Shown one piece after another: positions 23,948 to 33,766 of a stretch of 38,616 nt of DNA. A model generated the notes under the pieces. It worked only from the letters and a program-made list of their open reading frames with translations. It was not told where the DNA came from and did no database searches. The stretch is from Haliscomenobacter sp. (lineage in GTDB: Bacteria > Bacteroidota > Bacteroidia > Chitinophagales > Saprospiraceae). The DNA lies in contig NZ_JADKCX010000097.1 in the NCBI RefSeq assembly GCF_016718685.1, positions 1 to 38,616 on the forward strand, given 5' to 3'. Positions within the stretch are counted from its first letter, which is position 1. Each line of letters begins with the position of its first letter. The position numbers and the translations under genes were made by a program.

Positions 23948-24862
23948 TCACACGACCAGCTTTTTTTTCAAGCTGCCGTTTTTTAACGCCAAAACTTTCT
24001 TTTCAACGAAATCAAAAATTTTACCAGCAACATCAATCTGAGTCGTATTTTCGATGCCTTCCAAACCAGGCGAAGCGTTGACTTCCATAATCAAAGGGCC
24101 TCTTTCAGAGCGCAAAATATCTACACCCGCTACATCCAAACCCACGGCTTTGGCTGCCGTACGGGCTACATGATCTTCTTGCGGGGTCAGTCGTTCTTGT
24201 TCTGCACTGGCACCCCGGTGCAGGTTCGAGCGGAATTCTCCATCCCGCGCCTGACGTTTCATGGATGCGATCACCTTGCCATTGACGACAAACGCCCGAA
24301 TATCGGCTCCACGTGCTTCGCGGATGAATTCCTGCATGATCACCCTTTCATTTAACCGGTGAAAAGCCTCGATTGTTGATTCGGCATTGCGGTAGGATTC
24401 CGACAAAATAACCCCTAAGCCATGGGTGCTTTCCAGCAATTTGATGACTACTGGCAAACCGCCCACCATTGAAATCAGTGGGCCGATGGGTTGACCTTCG
24501 CCCACATAGGCTGTTTGAGGTACATCCAGTTCTATCTCTTGCAAACGTTGCAAACAGCGCAATTTGTCGCGCACCAGCAAAAGGGCTTCAGGCCTTACGG
24601 TAGAAAAAACCTTCATCAAGCGCAATTGGGTAAGCACTGCCGCCCCCATCAAGGTGAAATTGGTGGAGATGCGCGGGATCACTGCATCCAGGTGGCTGAG
24701 CGGGAAGTCTTTGTAATACATTTCTGCCCGGCCTTGTTCCATGATCAAACTACATTGTTTGTAGTCAATGAGTTCGATCTGATGCCCTCGAGCAAGTCCA
24801 CAGCGCTGTAGCGACTGCGTAGAATATACTTCCTGCGAAGTAGAAAGGATGCCTATTTTCAT
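23948..24862 (-). CDS. rimK: RimK family ATP-grasp alpha-L-glutamate ligase
   Basis: A 304-residue ATP-grasp ligase. N-terminal 'MKIGILSTSQEVYSTQSLQR' and 'SHLDAVIPRISTNFTLMGAA' are RimK-like. The nucleotide-binding loop is 'VVIKLLESTHGLGVILSES' (about 138-156), followed by 'VIMQEFIREARGADIRAFVV' and the Mg-binding 'PLIMEVNASPGLEGIENTT' (about 256-274). RimK adds glutamate residues to the C-terminus of ribosomal protein S6 or makes poly-glutamate; relatives ligate other amino acids. Length and order of motifs are normal and the frame is intact. It is followed by the AstE/AspA-like hydrolase gene, consistent with a tail-adding and tail-removing pair. A poly-C block lies in the transcript between them. 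Confidence 0.9.
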   Translation of the reverse strand: MKIGILSTSQEVYSTQSLQRCGLARGHQIELIDYKQCSLIMEQGRAEMYYKDFPLSHLDAVIPRISTNFTLMGAAVLTQLRLMKVFSTVRPEALLLVRDKLRCLQRLQEIELDVPQTAYVGEGQPIGPLISMVGGLPVVIKLLESTHGLGVILSESYRNAESTIEAFHRLNERVIMQEFIREARGADIRAFVVNGKVIASMKRQARDGEFRSNLHRGASAEQERLTPQEDHVARTAAKAVGLDVAGVDILRSERGPLIMEVNASPGLEGIENTTQIDVAGKIFDFVEKKVLALKNGSLKKKLVV

Positions 24863-24932
24863 TGTTGCTTACTTGGATATTCATGTGGATTATACAAACA
24901 CTCCAGAGCGGGCAATTTACAACTAAACTCCA

Positions 24933-24960
24933 TTGAAGCAATTTTTAGGCCCTACTTTTG
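24933..24960 (+). promoter_or_regulatory. Candidate promoter for the DUF4105 gene
   Basis: TTG at 24933-24935, a 17-base spacer, then TACTTTTG (24953-24960), a full match to the TAnnTTTG -7 element. It lies 95 bases upstream of the ATG at 25056 in a gap that holds no other recognisable feature. Confidence 0.4.
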
Positions 24961-25055
24961 GACAGACATTCGTCGAATAGCCCAATTCTGACAAAACTGA
25001 AGTTCCTTCAATAAATGGAGATTATTTTTACCTTAGCCGCATAATCTTCATATCC

Positions 25056-26207
25056 ATGTATTTCCGAATTCTTGCATCGATATTTCTTTTTTTGGGCCTA
25101 TGCCCAAAACCAACGGTTGCGCAAAGCCAATTCAATTTTTCTGATAGCACGCGGGTTAGTTTGCTTACCTGTTCGCAAGGCAATGCCTTGTACAGCACCT
25201 TTGGGCACAGTGCAGTGCGGGTGTACGACCCCCTCAGCGGCATGGATGCGGTGTTCAATTGGGGTATTTTTGATTTTGCTACCCCCAATTTTTACTGGAA
25301 ATTCATGCGTGGAAAGTTGCTCTATCAAATGGGCGGAGAACGGTTTACGGATTTTTACGCCGAATACCAGTACCTGCGCCGTGGCGTCGTGGAAACCCCG
25401 ATGAATTTGCCTCTCGAAGCCAAACGCAAGCTGATCAAAACCATCGAAACCAATTACTTGCCCGAAAACCGCAAATACAAATACGATTTCTTTTTCGACA
25501 ATTGTGCGACCCGCATTCGCGACGTAGTGGAACGTGCCCTGCCCATTCAATACGCGGATACCACTCGAACCATCAAGCCTTTGCGCCGTTTGTTGGACGA
25601 ATATCTGGGTAATTTACCCTGGTCTGATTTTGGCATCGATCTGGTTTTGGGGTTGCCCGCCGATCAGATGGGGACTTTTCGCTACGAGATGTTTTTGCCG
25701 GATTATTTGGGTAAAAACCTCCCCCACGCGCAGTACCAGGGCAAACCCATCACCGGGCCAGAAAAACGATTGCTGCCTGCCGATCCACTGCCGCCTTCCA
25801 AAGCCCCCAAACCCATCGTGCTCATGTCGGCCATCATGTTGATCTGGGTAGGTCTGGGTTTTTTAAAAAATAAAAGCTTTGTCCGTATCCTGGATCGCTT
25901 GTTTTTTGTGGTCATTGGCCTGGGGGGCTGTTTGATGCTCTTCCTTTGGTTCGCAACCGATCACCTGGCTACCAAAGACAACCTCAACGTAATTTGGGCC
26001 AATCCGCTGTATTTTTTCGCGCTGGGTTCGCTCCGAGGCAAACGGCAGTATTGGCTCTGGATCATCGGTGGCTTGTGCGTGTTCACCCTCCTCTTTTTCC
26101 CTTTTTCGCCCCAACTCTTGCATCCGGCGATCATTCCGATTTTGTTGAGAAGCGGGGCGGGGCTGCCTTTTTTCTCGGCCCACCACACACCAAAACCCAA
26201 AACCTAA
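25056..26207 (+). CDS. DUF4105 domain-containing membrane protein
   Basis: 383 residues. The signal peptide 'MYFRILASIFLFLGLCPKPT' is followed by the DUF4105/Lnb-N-type domain (about 30-215) with 'SLLTCSQGNALYSTFGHSAV', 'FNWGIFDF' and 'YDFFFDNCATRIRDVVERAL'. The conserved His and Cys of these phrases resemble an NlpC/P60-like arrangement, so a hydrolase is possible. The C-terminal third has about four hydrophobic segments ('VLMSAIMLIWVGLGFL', 'FFVVIGLGGCLMLFLWF', 'LWIIGGLCVFTLLFFPF'), placing the N-terminal domain in the periplasm. The frame is intact. It is followed closely by the HAD-type gene. The function of the family is not established. Confidence 0.88.
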   Translation: MYFRILASIFLFLGLCPKPTVAQSQFNFSDSTRVSLLTCSQGNALYSTFGHSAVRVYDPLSGMDAVFNWGIFDFATPNFYWKFMRGKLLYQMGGERFTDFYAEYQYLRRGVVETPMNLPLEAKRKLIKTIETNYLPENRKYKYDFFFDNCATRIRDVVERALPIQYADTTRTIKPLRRLLDEYLGNLPWSDFGIDLVLGLPADQMGTFRYEMFLPDYLGKNLPHAQYQGKPITGPEKRLLPADPLPPSKAPKPIVLMSAIMLIWVGLGFLKNKSFVRILDRLFFVVIGLGGCLMLFLWFATDHLATKDNLNVIWANPLYFFALGSLRGKRQYWLWIIGGLCVFTLLFFPFSPQLLHPAIIPILLRSGAGLPFFSAHHTPKPKT

Positions 26208-26232
26208 AGAAACCCCAACCTCACCAAGCCAA

Positions 26233-26835
26233 TTCAAAACCGTCATCTTCGACCTCGGCGGCGTACTCGTCGACTGGAACCCCCGCTACCTGTACCGTCA
26301 AATCTTCCGCGATGCGGCCGAGATGGAACGATTCCTGGCCGACGTCACCACTGGCCACTGGAACGAGCAGCAAGACGCCGGGCGGACTCTGGCTGAAGCT
26401 ACCGAACTACTGGTAGCGGAACACCCGCATTATGAACCCGAAATCCGCGCTTTTATGGCCGCTGGACCCAGGAAATGTTGAACGGGGCCATCGAAGATAC
26501 CGTAGCCATCCTGGATGAAATCCGCAACAAGGGCAAACACCGGGTGTATGCACTCACCAACTGGTCGAATGAAACCTTTCCCTATGCCTGGATAACTTCC
26601 ACTTCTTGCATTGGTTTGAAGGCATTCTGGTTTCCGGCGACGAAAAGTTGATCAAGCCCGATCCGGCGACGCCGAGTTGATCCTGAGCCGCTACAACATC
26701 GAACGCAGTACGGCTTTGTTCATCGATGATAACCTCAAAAATGTACACGGTGCCTTGGCGGTGGGATTGCCTGCGGTACAGTTTGAATCGCCAGAGCAGC
26801 TGCGGGCGTTTTTGGTAGAGAAGGAGGTGTTGTAG
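26233..26835 (+). pseudogene. HAD-superfamily hydrolase (phosphatase/dehalogenase-like), no start codon and at least three indels
   Basis: Pieces in three frames add up to a normal-size HAD protein of about 200 residues. Motif I is 'VIFDLGGVLVDWN', the cap is 'YLYRQIFRDAAEMERFL', motif II 'VYALTNWSNETFP', motif III 'KLIKPDP' and motif IV 'ALFIDDNLKNV', ending 'FLVEKEVL'. Breaks occur near 26450 (TTTT for TTTTT), 26590 (CC for CCC) and 26670; each repairs with one added base. No ATG, GTG or TTG precedes motif I in frame, so the start is missing too. All catalytic motifs survive, so either the draft is error-prone here or decay is recent. Likely cytosolic; substrate unknown. Confidence 0.75.
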
Positions 26836-26854
26836 CAGCGAAAGGTTCTGGTTT

Positions 26855-26886
26855 TTTTGTACAGAAATCTTTATATTTGTACAAAA
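26855..26886 (+). promoter_or_regulatory. Promoter with operator-like inverted repeat for the toxin-antitoxin genes
   Basis: TTTTGTACA (26855-26863) and TGTACAAAA (26878-26886) form a perfect 9-base inverted repeat. A full -7 element TATATTTG (26872-26879) lies between and partly under the right arm. The antitoxin ATG follows at 26895. This is the layout expected of an autoregulated toxin-antitoxin operon. Confidence 0.6.
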
Positions 26887-26894
26887 GATACAAA

Positions 26895-27115
26895 ATGGTC
26901 GCTACAACGGAGTTAAGTAATCTTCAGAAAGAGTTGCTTAAACTTTATGCCCCTACAATATTTCTGACGAGCAATTACTCGCCATTAAAAAATGTTAGTG
27001 AAATTCTTTGCACGAAATTGATCGTCAAATGAATGGTAGTGGGTTGAAAAAGCCTGGGGGAAGAAAAATTCAAGAATGGAAAACAGGCCATTTTCGGACT
27101 CCATATAATCCGTAA
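26895..27115 (+). pseudogene. Antitoxin of a PIN-type toxin-antitoxin pair, frame broken
   Basis: The start 'MVATTELSNLQKELLKLYA' is the usual opening of small antitoxins found before PIN toxins in Bacteroidota. After 'LYA' the frame is lost, but the expected continuation is present in the next frames ('ISDEQLLAIKK', 'KFFARK', then 'GHFRTPYNP' before a TAA at 27113-27115). Two or more indels are needed to restore about 73 residues. The stop lies 3 bases before the toxin start. It would be a cytosolic toxin-binding protein and repressor of its own promoter. Confidence 0.6.
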
Positions 27116-27118
27116 TTT

Positions 27119-27520
27119 GTGAAAGTTGTATATAGACACTCAATGTGCTCTGATTTCTCTGCCGCTGCATTCTCCACATACCGCCCTATCTTTGATGGAT
27201 TAAGGAACGGTGATTTCACCTTGGTGGTTCCAATGAAATTTTACGAGTACGGAAGAGATTCTAAACAAACAGATTAATCCTGAAATAGCTCAAAATGTAA
27301 TCAAATTTATACTTGCTTTACCAAACCTGATTGAACAACAAATTTATTTCAAATGGGGCTTGATTTCGATTGATCCAGACGACAACAAGTTTGTTGATTG
27401 TGCAATTGCATCCGGTGCCAAATTCATTGTGACGGAAGATAAACATTCAATTCCATTAAACAAGAGGACTTCTTCTCTTTGGAAATTATCAATTCGGATG
27501 CATTTGTGAAAGAGCTTTAG
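27119..27520 (+). pseudogene. PIN-domain toxin (putative ribonuclease), frame broken
   Basis: A GTG at 27119 opens 'VKVV', and the next bases encode 'IDTQCALIS' if one base is dropped, matching the first acidic motif of PIN toxins. Further pieces follow: 'IFDGLRNGDFTLVV', 'EILNKQINPEIAQNVIKFIL', 'KWGLISIDPDDNKFVDCAIA' (second and third acidic residues), 'SGAKFIVTEDKH' and 'IINSDAFVKEL'. This is the PIN-family 'putative toxin component' type of about 135 residues that would cleave RNA. Several single-base breaks are needed to join the pieces, so as written it is inactive. The active-site acids are all still encoded. Confidence 0.7.
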
Positions 27521-27662
27521 ATCAAGTTAAGATAAATTGCACATTGACTATTGGATATTGCTATGGGTATTGGAAAATTGGTATTCCTCCCGACAAAATA
27601 AGCACACATAGTGCCTGTGTAATCCTAAGCTTAGCGCATCAACAAAACTAAACGCACCTGTG

Positions 27663-30600
27663 ATGAAAAACTACACGACCCAAAGCCTCATCTTGGCTTT
27701 AACCCCTTATGGCTTCCATCCTGTTTGGTCAGAGCCCTATGTCCGGTTTTTTCTCAGCCCAACGGAAGCAGAGCACTTGTACCACCATCCCTCCAAAAAA
27801 CCCGACTCCACTTTTTTCCATACCCCCATCAGTCCAATACAGGCCGAACGTGAAATTGGGCATTACCTGAACCTGTCATCAGCAGAGGTGTTTTTGGACC
27901 AAAAAGATCCAGTTCGATCCAGTCACCGAAAGTTTTCACTGTAAGCGTTCGCCAAAAGAGGGTGTTGGAAGTGCGAACGCCCAGCCACGGCACGTATTAC
28001 CAATTGCAGCGGCAGGTCGAAAAACACCGATCCTTGCTCCTTACGATCGGTTTGCCTCCACGTCGGTGGGGCGGCTCATCACCTGGCCCTTGCGGGTGCT
28101 GAGTACACCCGTACGGTATGTTGCCCGCAGCATCCGTGCCCGTCACTGGAGGTTGCCCTGGAAACATTGGTTTTCTAGAAATTACAATCGTGAATTGCAA
28201 GGGTACATTGCCTTGAGTCAGCCCATTTATCGCATCGGTGACACCTTGAAGATGAAGGCTTATGTGACCGCACCGGGAGGCCGACCGTTGAATGCAAAAC
28301 TTGAGTTGAACATCGCCCAGCGTTGGCCAAAACAAGTGCTGAACAAAACCATTGAACCCGAAAAACCGGGCGTGTACATCTTTGATTGGCCTTTAGCGGA
28401 TACGCTCGATATTGATCGGGATTACTACATCTCCATCACACATCCTGGACATGAGCAATGGTCAAATTTATCACAGCCCTTTCGGCTGGAAGCCTATGAA
28501 CTGGACGAAGTCAAGACATGAACTGACCTCGTCAACCACTCTTCCAACGCGGAGAAAATGTTCCTAACCCTCAGTGCCAAAACCACCAATGGGCTAAGTG
28601 TGCCCGATGCTGAAGCAGAAATATTTTCGCTGGCGGGAGCAATCCATCGTTTTCATGCCGAGCAGGTTGCGGTGCCCGACACCCTCTGGCACAGCAAAGA
28701 AAGCCTGGGTGTACGTGGAGAATGGCGCCTGGTTTTGCCCGATTCCCTGCTTCCGGCAGCATCGATGGATCTGCGCTGCCACGTTTATTTCAACAACAGC
28801 GCCGGTCAACTGGATTTTAAAAAAAAGTAGTCAATTTTTAAACCAGTCTGATGTGAAACTCAGTCTCGACAAATTCAAGGATCGCTTCCAGTACCTCAAT
28901 TCCCGTGATTCCCTGATTGTAGAAGAACAGTTGTATGGGGAGGCGAAAGTGATCTTGCCCCGGTACGCTTCCCCCTCGATCCCGATATAGCCGCTTATCT
29001 ACTTTTGGGGAAAACGCCTGATGCACTTTTTACCCTCGATCTCCAAAAAGAAGACCATCGTGTTGCCCTTGCCGGACAGCGCAACCAGGATTCCATTCAT
29101 TTGTCGATTGAGAATCCACGACGGCTACCCCTGTGGTACCAAATCAAAACCAGCGCAGGATTGGTGGAAGAAGGATTTACCCGAGATACTGCGTGGTTTT
29201 GGCAACGTCGGGATGTTGATGCCAGTGCCTACCATTTGTTCTACCAATACCTTTGGGCTGGCGAAGTTTTTAGTGAAAAATCAGGAATTCCGCCATTATT
29301 CCAAGGCGCTTTCCATCAAGTTGAAGGCCAGATCGCGTCATCCCCGGGCAAGAAAACAACTACCAGACACGGGTAACCCGCAGCTCCGGCCGCCGGCCAA
29401 GGAGGCGTAGACCTCAGTGCCGGGGCCATCAATGCCTCAATTTGGCCCACAAACCAGTTACAGCGTCCCAATATTGGTTTCCGCAAACAATTGTCACCCA
29501 GGTATTTCCCCCGTTTTGAGTTGAATACCCTCGATCCGGATTATAATCTTCCCATGTCTCGGTTTTTAGTACAAGCCTTCCATTTGCAGGATACCTTGTA
29601 TTACCAATACCGCTACACCACCGATTGCTCAGCGAACGACGCGACTCTTCCATGCAGCGCGACTCTTTTACCAAAGCATTGCCCAATTCGCCCCTTATGT
29701 AGTCAAAAGGCAAAATGCAAACCATTACCTCATTTACGCCAACCGAAAACTGCTGATTATTACGATACCTAGGACAATCAGGCCTACAGTTTTGTCGCCC
29801 CGGCGGGAGCAACAAAATCGTAATCCGCACTTAAGAGCATGAATACATCCTGGACAGCGTACAACTACGCAAAGGCGAAAAAATTGGTCGCCTTGAAAAA
29901 CCAAACTATTTCAGCGATGCCGAAAAAAACCTGGTTAACCGAAGCATTTTTGCGTTGCATCAAATCCGGGCTGGCGATAGTATTTTTATTTGGGACCATC
30001 CCCAAAACATCCATTTCGCGACGTACCAATCCGGAGCCATTACATTGGGCCTTTGCCAGTGGGGCAAGCTTGAGCTACGTGAACATCAATCATTTCAAAA
30101 AATCCTTTGTGTTCGAGCCTGGCTTCAGCTATGATGTTGCCAAAACCCGCGAACGTCTGTACGAGTATAAGGTACTTCTCGATCTAAAAAACAGCCGCCA
30201 ACTGCCCAAAACCATCCCCATCCCGCCATCGGACAATCCAGCATTTCACCCCGCTCGGTTAGGCTTTTTCCCCTCGTCGGTCTATTCTTTTTGATAAATA
30301 CCCAGTAAGGAAGAAAAATTAAGCGGGAAAATATCAATTTGCGTATCCCGTTTCCAGTTCACAACCTGATTCTACGCGCCTTTTATTGGTGCTGATCAGA
30401 AATGAGGCCAATGGACAAAAATGGACACTGGCTCCTTCCACCCGCCGCATCAATAATCTTCCAGCGGGCATTTACGAGTTATTGCTCTTCAGTGAAACCG
30501 AAGCCGTATTCCGCAAAAACATCCAGATTCGTCGCGATACCTTGCTTTTTGAAGATTTATCCCAAATCCGCTTCAGCAAAGTTGACAGCCTTTTGCCAAG

Positions 30601-33016
30601 TATTTTGGGTCAAAATTATGTGCCGATCCAGCCAGTGAACAGTACAAGCTCCATCAACAATACCTACAATGGTAGAACGCAACTCATCCGGGGCCGCATC
30701 CTGGATGACAACGGCGAGCCCTTGATTGGAGCTGCGGTGTTGGTAAAAGGCACCAGTATTGGCGCAGTGACCGATATTGATGGCTACTATAGCTTACCGG
30801 TGCCGTTCGACCAGTTATACAGGATACACTACCAGGAAATTGACTATGATGCTGGTCGCCGTTATGGGTCTACCGATTTTACCCTGAATGCAAGTGCAAG
30901 CCTATCGGAAGTAGTGGTAACGGGTCTTGTATGATGCCCACTAAAAATCTGTCGAGAACTGTTGCCTAACGGCAGGAAACGTTGCAGGAATAGTTGCTGG
31001 GGTAAATGTGAAAGGATCAAGATCAGCAACCGAATACTATTTGGATGGCGTTAGCATAAGGGGTGGTAAATCGATGGACACCATTCTTAGTTACACCGGA
31101 ATCCGCAGCAGTTTTCACGACCACGCTTTCTGGCAAACCCCGCCTGGGCAGCAACCGCTACGGAGAAGCCCAGTTCAAGGTCAAATTCCCCGACGACATC
31201 ACCAATTGGAAAACCTTTGTGATTGCGGCCGATAAAAACCGCCAAGCGGGTTTGTACACCGGGAACATCCAATCCTACAAGCCGCTGATGGCGCAGTTGA
31301 ATCTGCCGCGTTTTTTGGTTCACGGGATCGTTTCACCCTCAACGGCAAGGTGCTCAATTATACGCGTGATAGCTTCGCCCTTGCGCACTTATTTTCAGGC
31401 GGCGGATCAGCGCATTTACGAAAAACAAAATCAGGTAAAAGAAGGCTTGGTGGAAAAATCCGAGTATCAGGCACCCAGCCGTGGCGATTCCCTGCAATTC
31501 GGTGTGCCCTCGAAACCGCCAAGGGCTACACCGACGGCGAACAGCGCAAAATTCCGCTTTTGCCCATCGGCACCATGAGCAGATGGAGCATTTTTTGTTG
31601 ATCGAACGCGATACGGTTTGTCTTGGTGAAAAAACCGGGCAGATTCAATTCCGGGCACAACCCAGTACGCTGCCCCTTTTGTTGGAAGACCTCCAGTACC
31701 TGCGCGACTACCCCTGCGCCTGCAATGAACAAACCGCCAGCAAATTGATCGGACTGCTGAGCGAAAACAATCCGCCAATCGCTCAAACAACCCTTTACGG
31801 GGAAAAAATGATTCGAGGGCGGTGACCCGGCTGAACAAGCCAAAACGCCGATGGCTCCTGGGATGGTGGCCCAATGGCCCGGCCAATGTGTGGATGAGCA
31901 ATTACGTATTGCGCGCCTGAGGTGTGCCCAACAAAGCCGGGATTCTCCGCCCTGCCCTCGAATCAGGCCTGCGCTGGCTGAGTAGTCAATGGCCTTCGCA
32001 AAGAGAAACTGCGCGCCTGCAAAGTTTACAAACCCTCTTGTTGACTGGCCAAAAAATCGACTCTACCGGGCTACGCGACAGCTTGGCCAAACCCCAGAAA
32101 TTACTTTGTGATCGTTTGCTCAGTGTATGGATTCAGCAGGAACTTGGGTACAAACCGGCCCTGGATACCCTGGTCAAATACCGCAAATTAGATGCCCACG
32201 GTGGTGCCTTCTGGGAGGAAAACACAGCCCAAAATTGGACTTACCACTGGAACAACAACCGCATCGCCAATACCCTGCTGGCTTATGAAATCGTCAAAAA
32301 AGCGGGTTTGACTGAAGAAATCAAACGCATCCGCTTGCACCTTTTGGCCAGACGCGGGTACACCCACCACGGCATGCGATTGGGCAATGGTTGGCGCAAC
32401 ACCTGGAAGTTGCATCCGTCCTAAAACCATCCCCGCGGTAACCCGCAAGGCAACCATTTGCAAGGGGGCGCATTAAAACTTTCGGGTTTTGGGAAGCCGC
32501 AAGTCGACAAGCAGGCACGGCTTCCTTTTACGGCCATTACGCCCCTTAAACTCTCGCTCACGGGCACGGGCCATTTTTCTGCACGGCCTATCAGGAATTT
32601 TGGAACAACAATCCTACGCCCAAAGCCGACCTTTTGCTGTAAGCAGCCACCTGGAACAAGCCGGAGAACCCGTCAAAGCCCTACAATTTGGCAAAGCCGC
32701 GCAACTGGTGGCCGAAGTGGACGTCAAACAGGAAGGCCAATACGTGATGATCGAAATCCCGATTCCTGCTGGTTGTTCTTACGGCGAAAAAAGCAACGGC
32801 TATCGCTTTCCGGAAGTGCACCGCGAATATTTTGCCGAAAAAAAAGTGAGTATCTTTGCATTGAAAATTTGCCGGTGGGGAAACAACCGGTTTGTGGTCA
32901 ATCTGGAACCGCGATACAGTGGAACCTACACCTTGAACCCGGTGCGGGTTGAGGAAATGTATTTTCCGGTGTTGTATGGAAGGAATAGTGTGGAAACGCT
33001 AAAAATCCGGCCATGA
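27663..33016 (+). pseudogene. Giant alpha-2-macroglobulin family gene with CarboxypepD_reg/TonB-plug insert, many frame breaks
   Basis: Over 5.3 kb, short frames line up into one protein of about 1,780 residues. Visible parts in order: an N-terminal region (27663-28180); an MG2-like domain 'GYIALSQPIYRIGDTLKMKA' (about 28200); more MG-type strands ('LLGKTPDALFTLDLQKEDHR', about 29000); a CarboxypepD_reg domain 'GRILDDNGEPLIGAAVLVKG' with 'AVTDIDGYYSL' and 'LSEVVVTGLV' (30684-30932); a TonB-plug-like 'VKGSRSATEYYLDGVSIRGG' (about 31007-31066); an MG/A2M segment (31090-31570); the thioester motif CNEQ in 'YPCACNEQTASKL' (31721-31732); the helical thioester domain 'WWPNGPANVWMSNYVLRA'; and a C-terminal domain 'MIEIPIPAGCSYGEKSNGY' to 'SVETLKIRP'. 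A2M proteins trap proteases covalently. The start and exact joins are uncertain. No single frame spans more than about 180 codons. Confidence 0.75.
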
Positions 33017-33071
33017 GTAGCGTAGACTTTATCATCAAGCAACTTGTGTTCATGCCTGTTAATCAAATTAT

Positions 33072-33694
33072 ATGGACTTAAATGTTGCAGGGGCGCTGCT
33101 CATTGAGCAGATTCACCAAACCAGTGTGCTGGAGTGGACTGCGGTGGCTTTTGGGGTGAGCCAAGTATTACTGGCCCGCAAAAACAACATTTTGCTGTAT
33201 CCCACCGGCATCATTAGTGTTTGTTGTGCCTCCATCTTGTTGTTTCCAATCCGGGCTTACGTGGAGACCCTTTTGCAAGGGTATTACCTGCTGATGAGCA
33301 TCTATGGCGCAGGCCAATTGACAGCAGCGCCCGGGAAAAATGGATTACCTGGGCCATTGCTGGTGTAGGCTGGGGATTGCTGTATTGGGTGCTCCACACC
33401 TACACGGATTCGGATGTGTCTCTGTTGGATGCTTTTGTTTCGTCCACCGCCTGGGCGGGCATGTGGCTGTTGGCCAAACGCAAACTGGAAAACTGGGTTT
33501 GGCTCAATGTTTCTAATCTGGTGGCCATTCCGCTCCTGTTGTACAAAGAGCTGTTGATGTTTTCCATTTTGACCCTGTTCCTGTTTGTCGTGGCGATTTT
33601 TGGGTATCTGGATTGGAAAAAACACTCAATGCCACTGACGAATGACTTTAGTTCTTTTTATCCTGTGATGATAGTTATAGTTTTTTTCTATTAA
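33072..33694 (+). CDS. pnuC: PnuC-type nicotinamide riboside transporter, frame broken once
   Basis: About 207 residues after one repair. A multi-helix membrane protein: 'VLEWTAVAFGVSQVLLARKN' and 'LLYPTGIISVCCASILLFPI' are characteristic of the PnuC family, as is 'LLQGYYLLMSIYGAGQ'. Later helices include 'WAIAGVGWGLLYWVLH', 'AWAGMWLLAKRKLENWVWL' and 'ILTLFLFVVAIFGYLDWKK'. It would import nicotinamide riboside for NAD synthesis by facilitated diffusion; related branches carry thiamine, so the ligand is not certain. The frame breaks near 33318, where TTGACAGC should be TTGGACAGC, joining 'GAGQLDSSAREKWITW'. It starts 55 bases after the macroglobulin gene. No riboswitch-like structure was noticed upstream. 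Confidence 0.82.
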
Positions 33695-33734
33695 GTAATC
33701 ATTAATATAAATAAAATATTAAGTAATTCATTTT

Positions 33735-33742
33735 TATTTTTG
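33735..33742 (+). promoter_or_regulatory. Candidate -7 box for katG
   Basis: TATTTTTG is a full match to TAnnTTTG, 24 bases before the katG ATG at 33767, in an A/T-rich gap. No convincing -33 TTG is seen at the right distance, so confidence is limited. Confidence 0.35.
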
Positions 33743-33766
33743 TGCAGAATACAAAACAAACGCCTT

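Noticed and set aside
25946..26416. Frame of about 156 codons spanning the DUF4105 end and HAD start
   Set aside because: It crosses two recognisable genes in the wrong frame and has a low-complexity Pro/Ser composition.
31467..31901. Minus-strand frames inside the macroglobulin region
   Set aside because: The plus strand there encodes the conserved thioester region with CNEQ.
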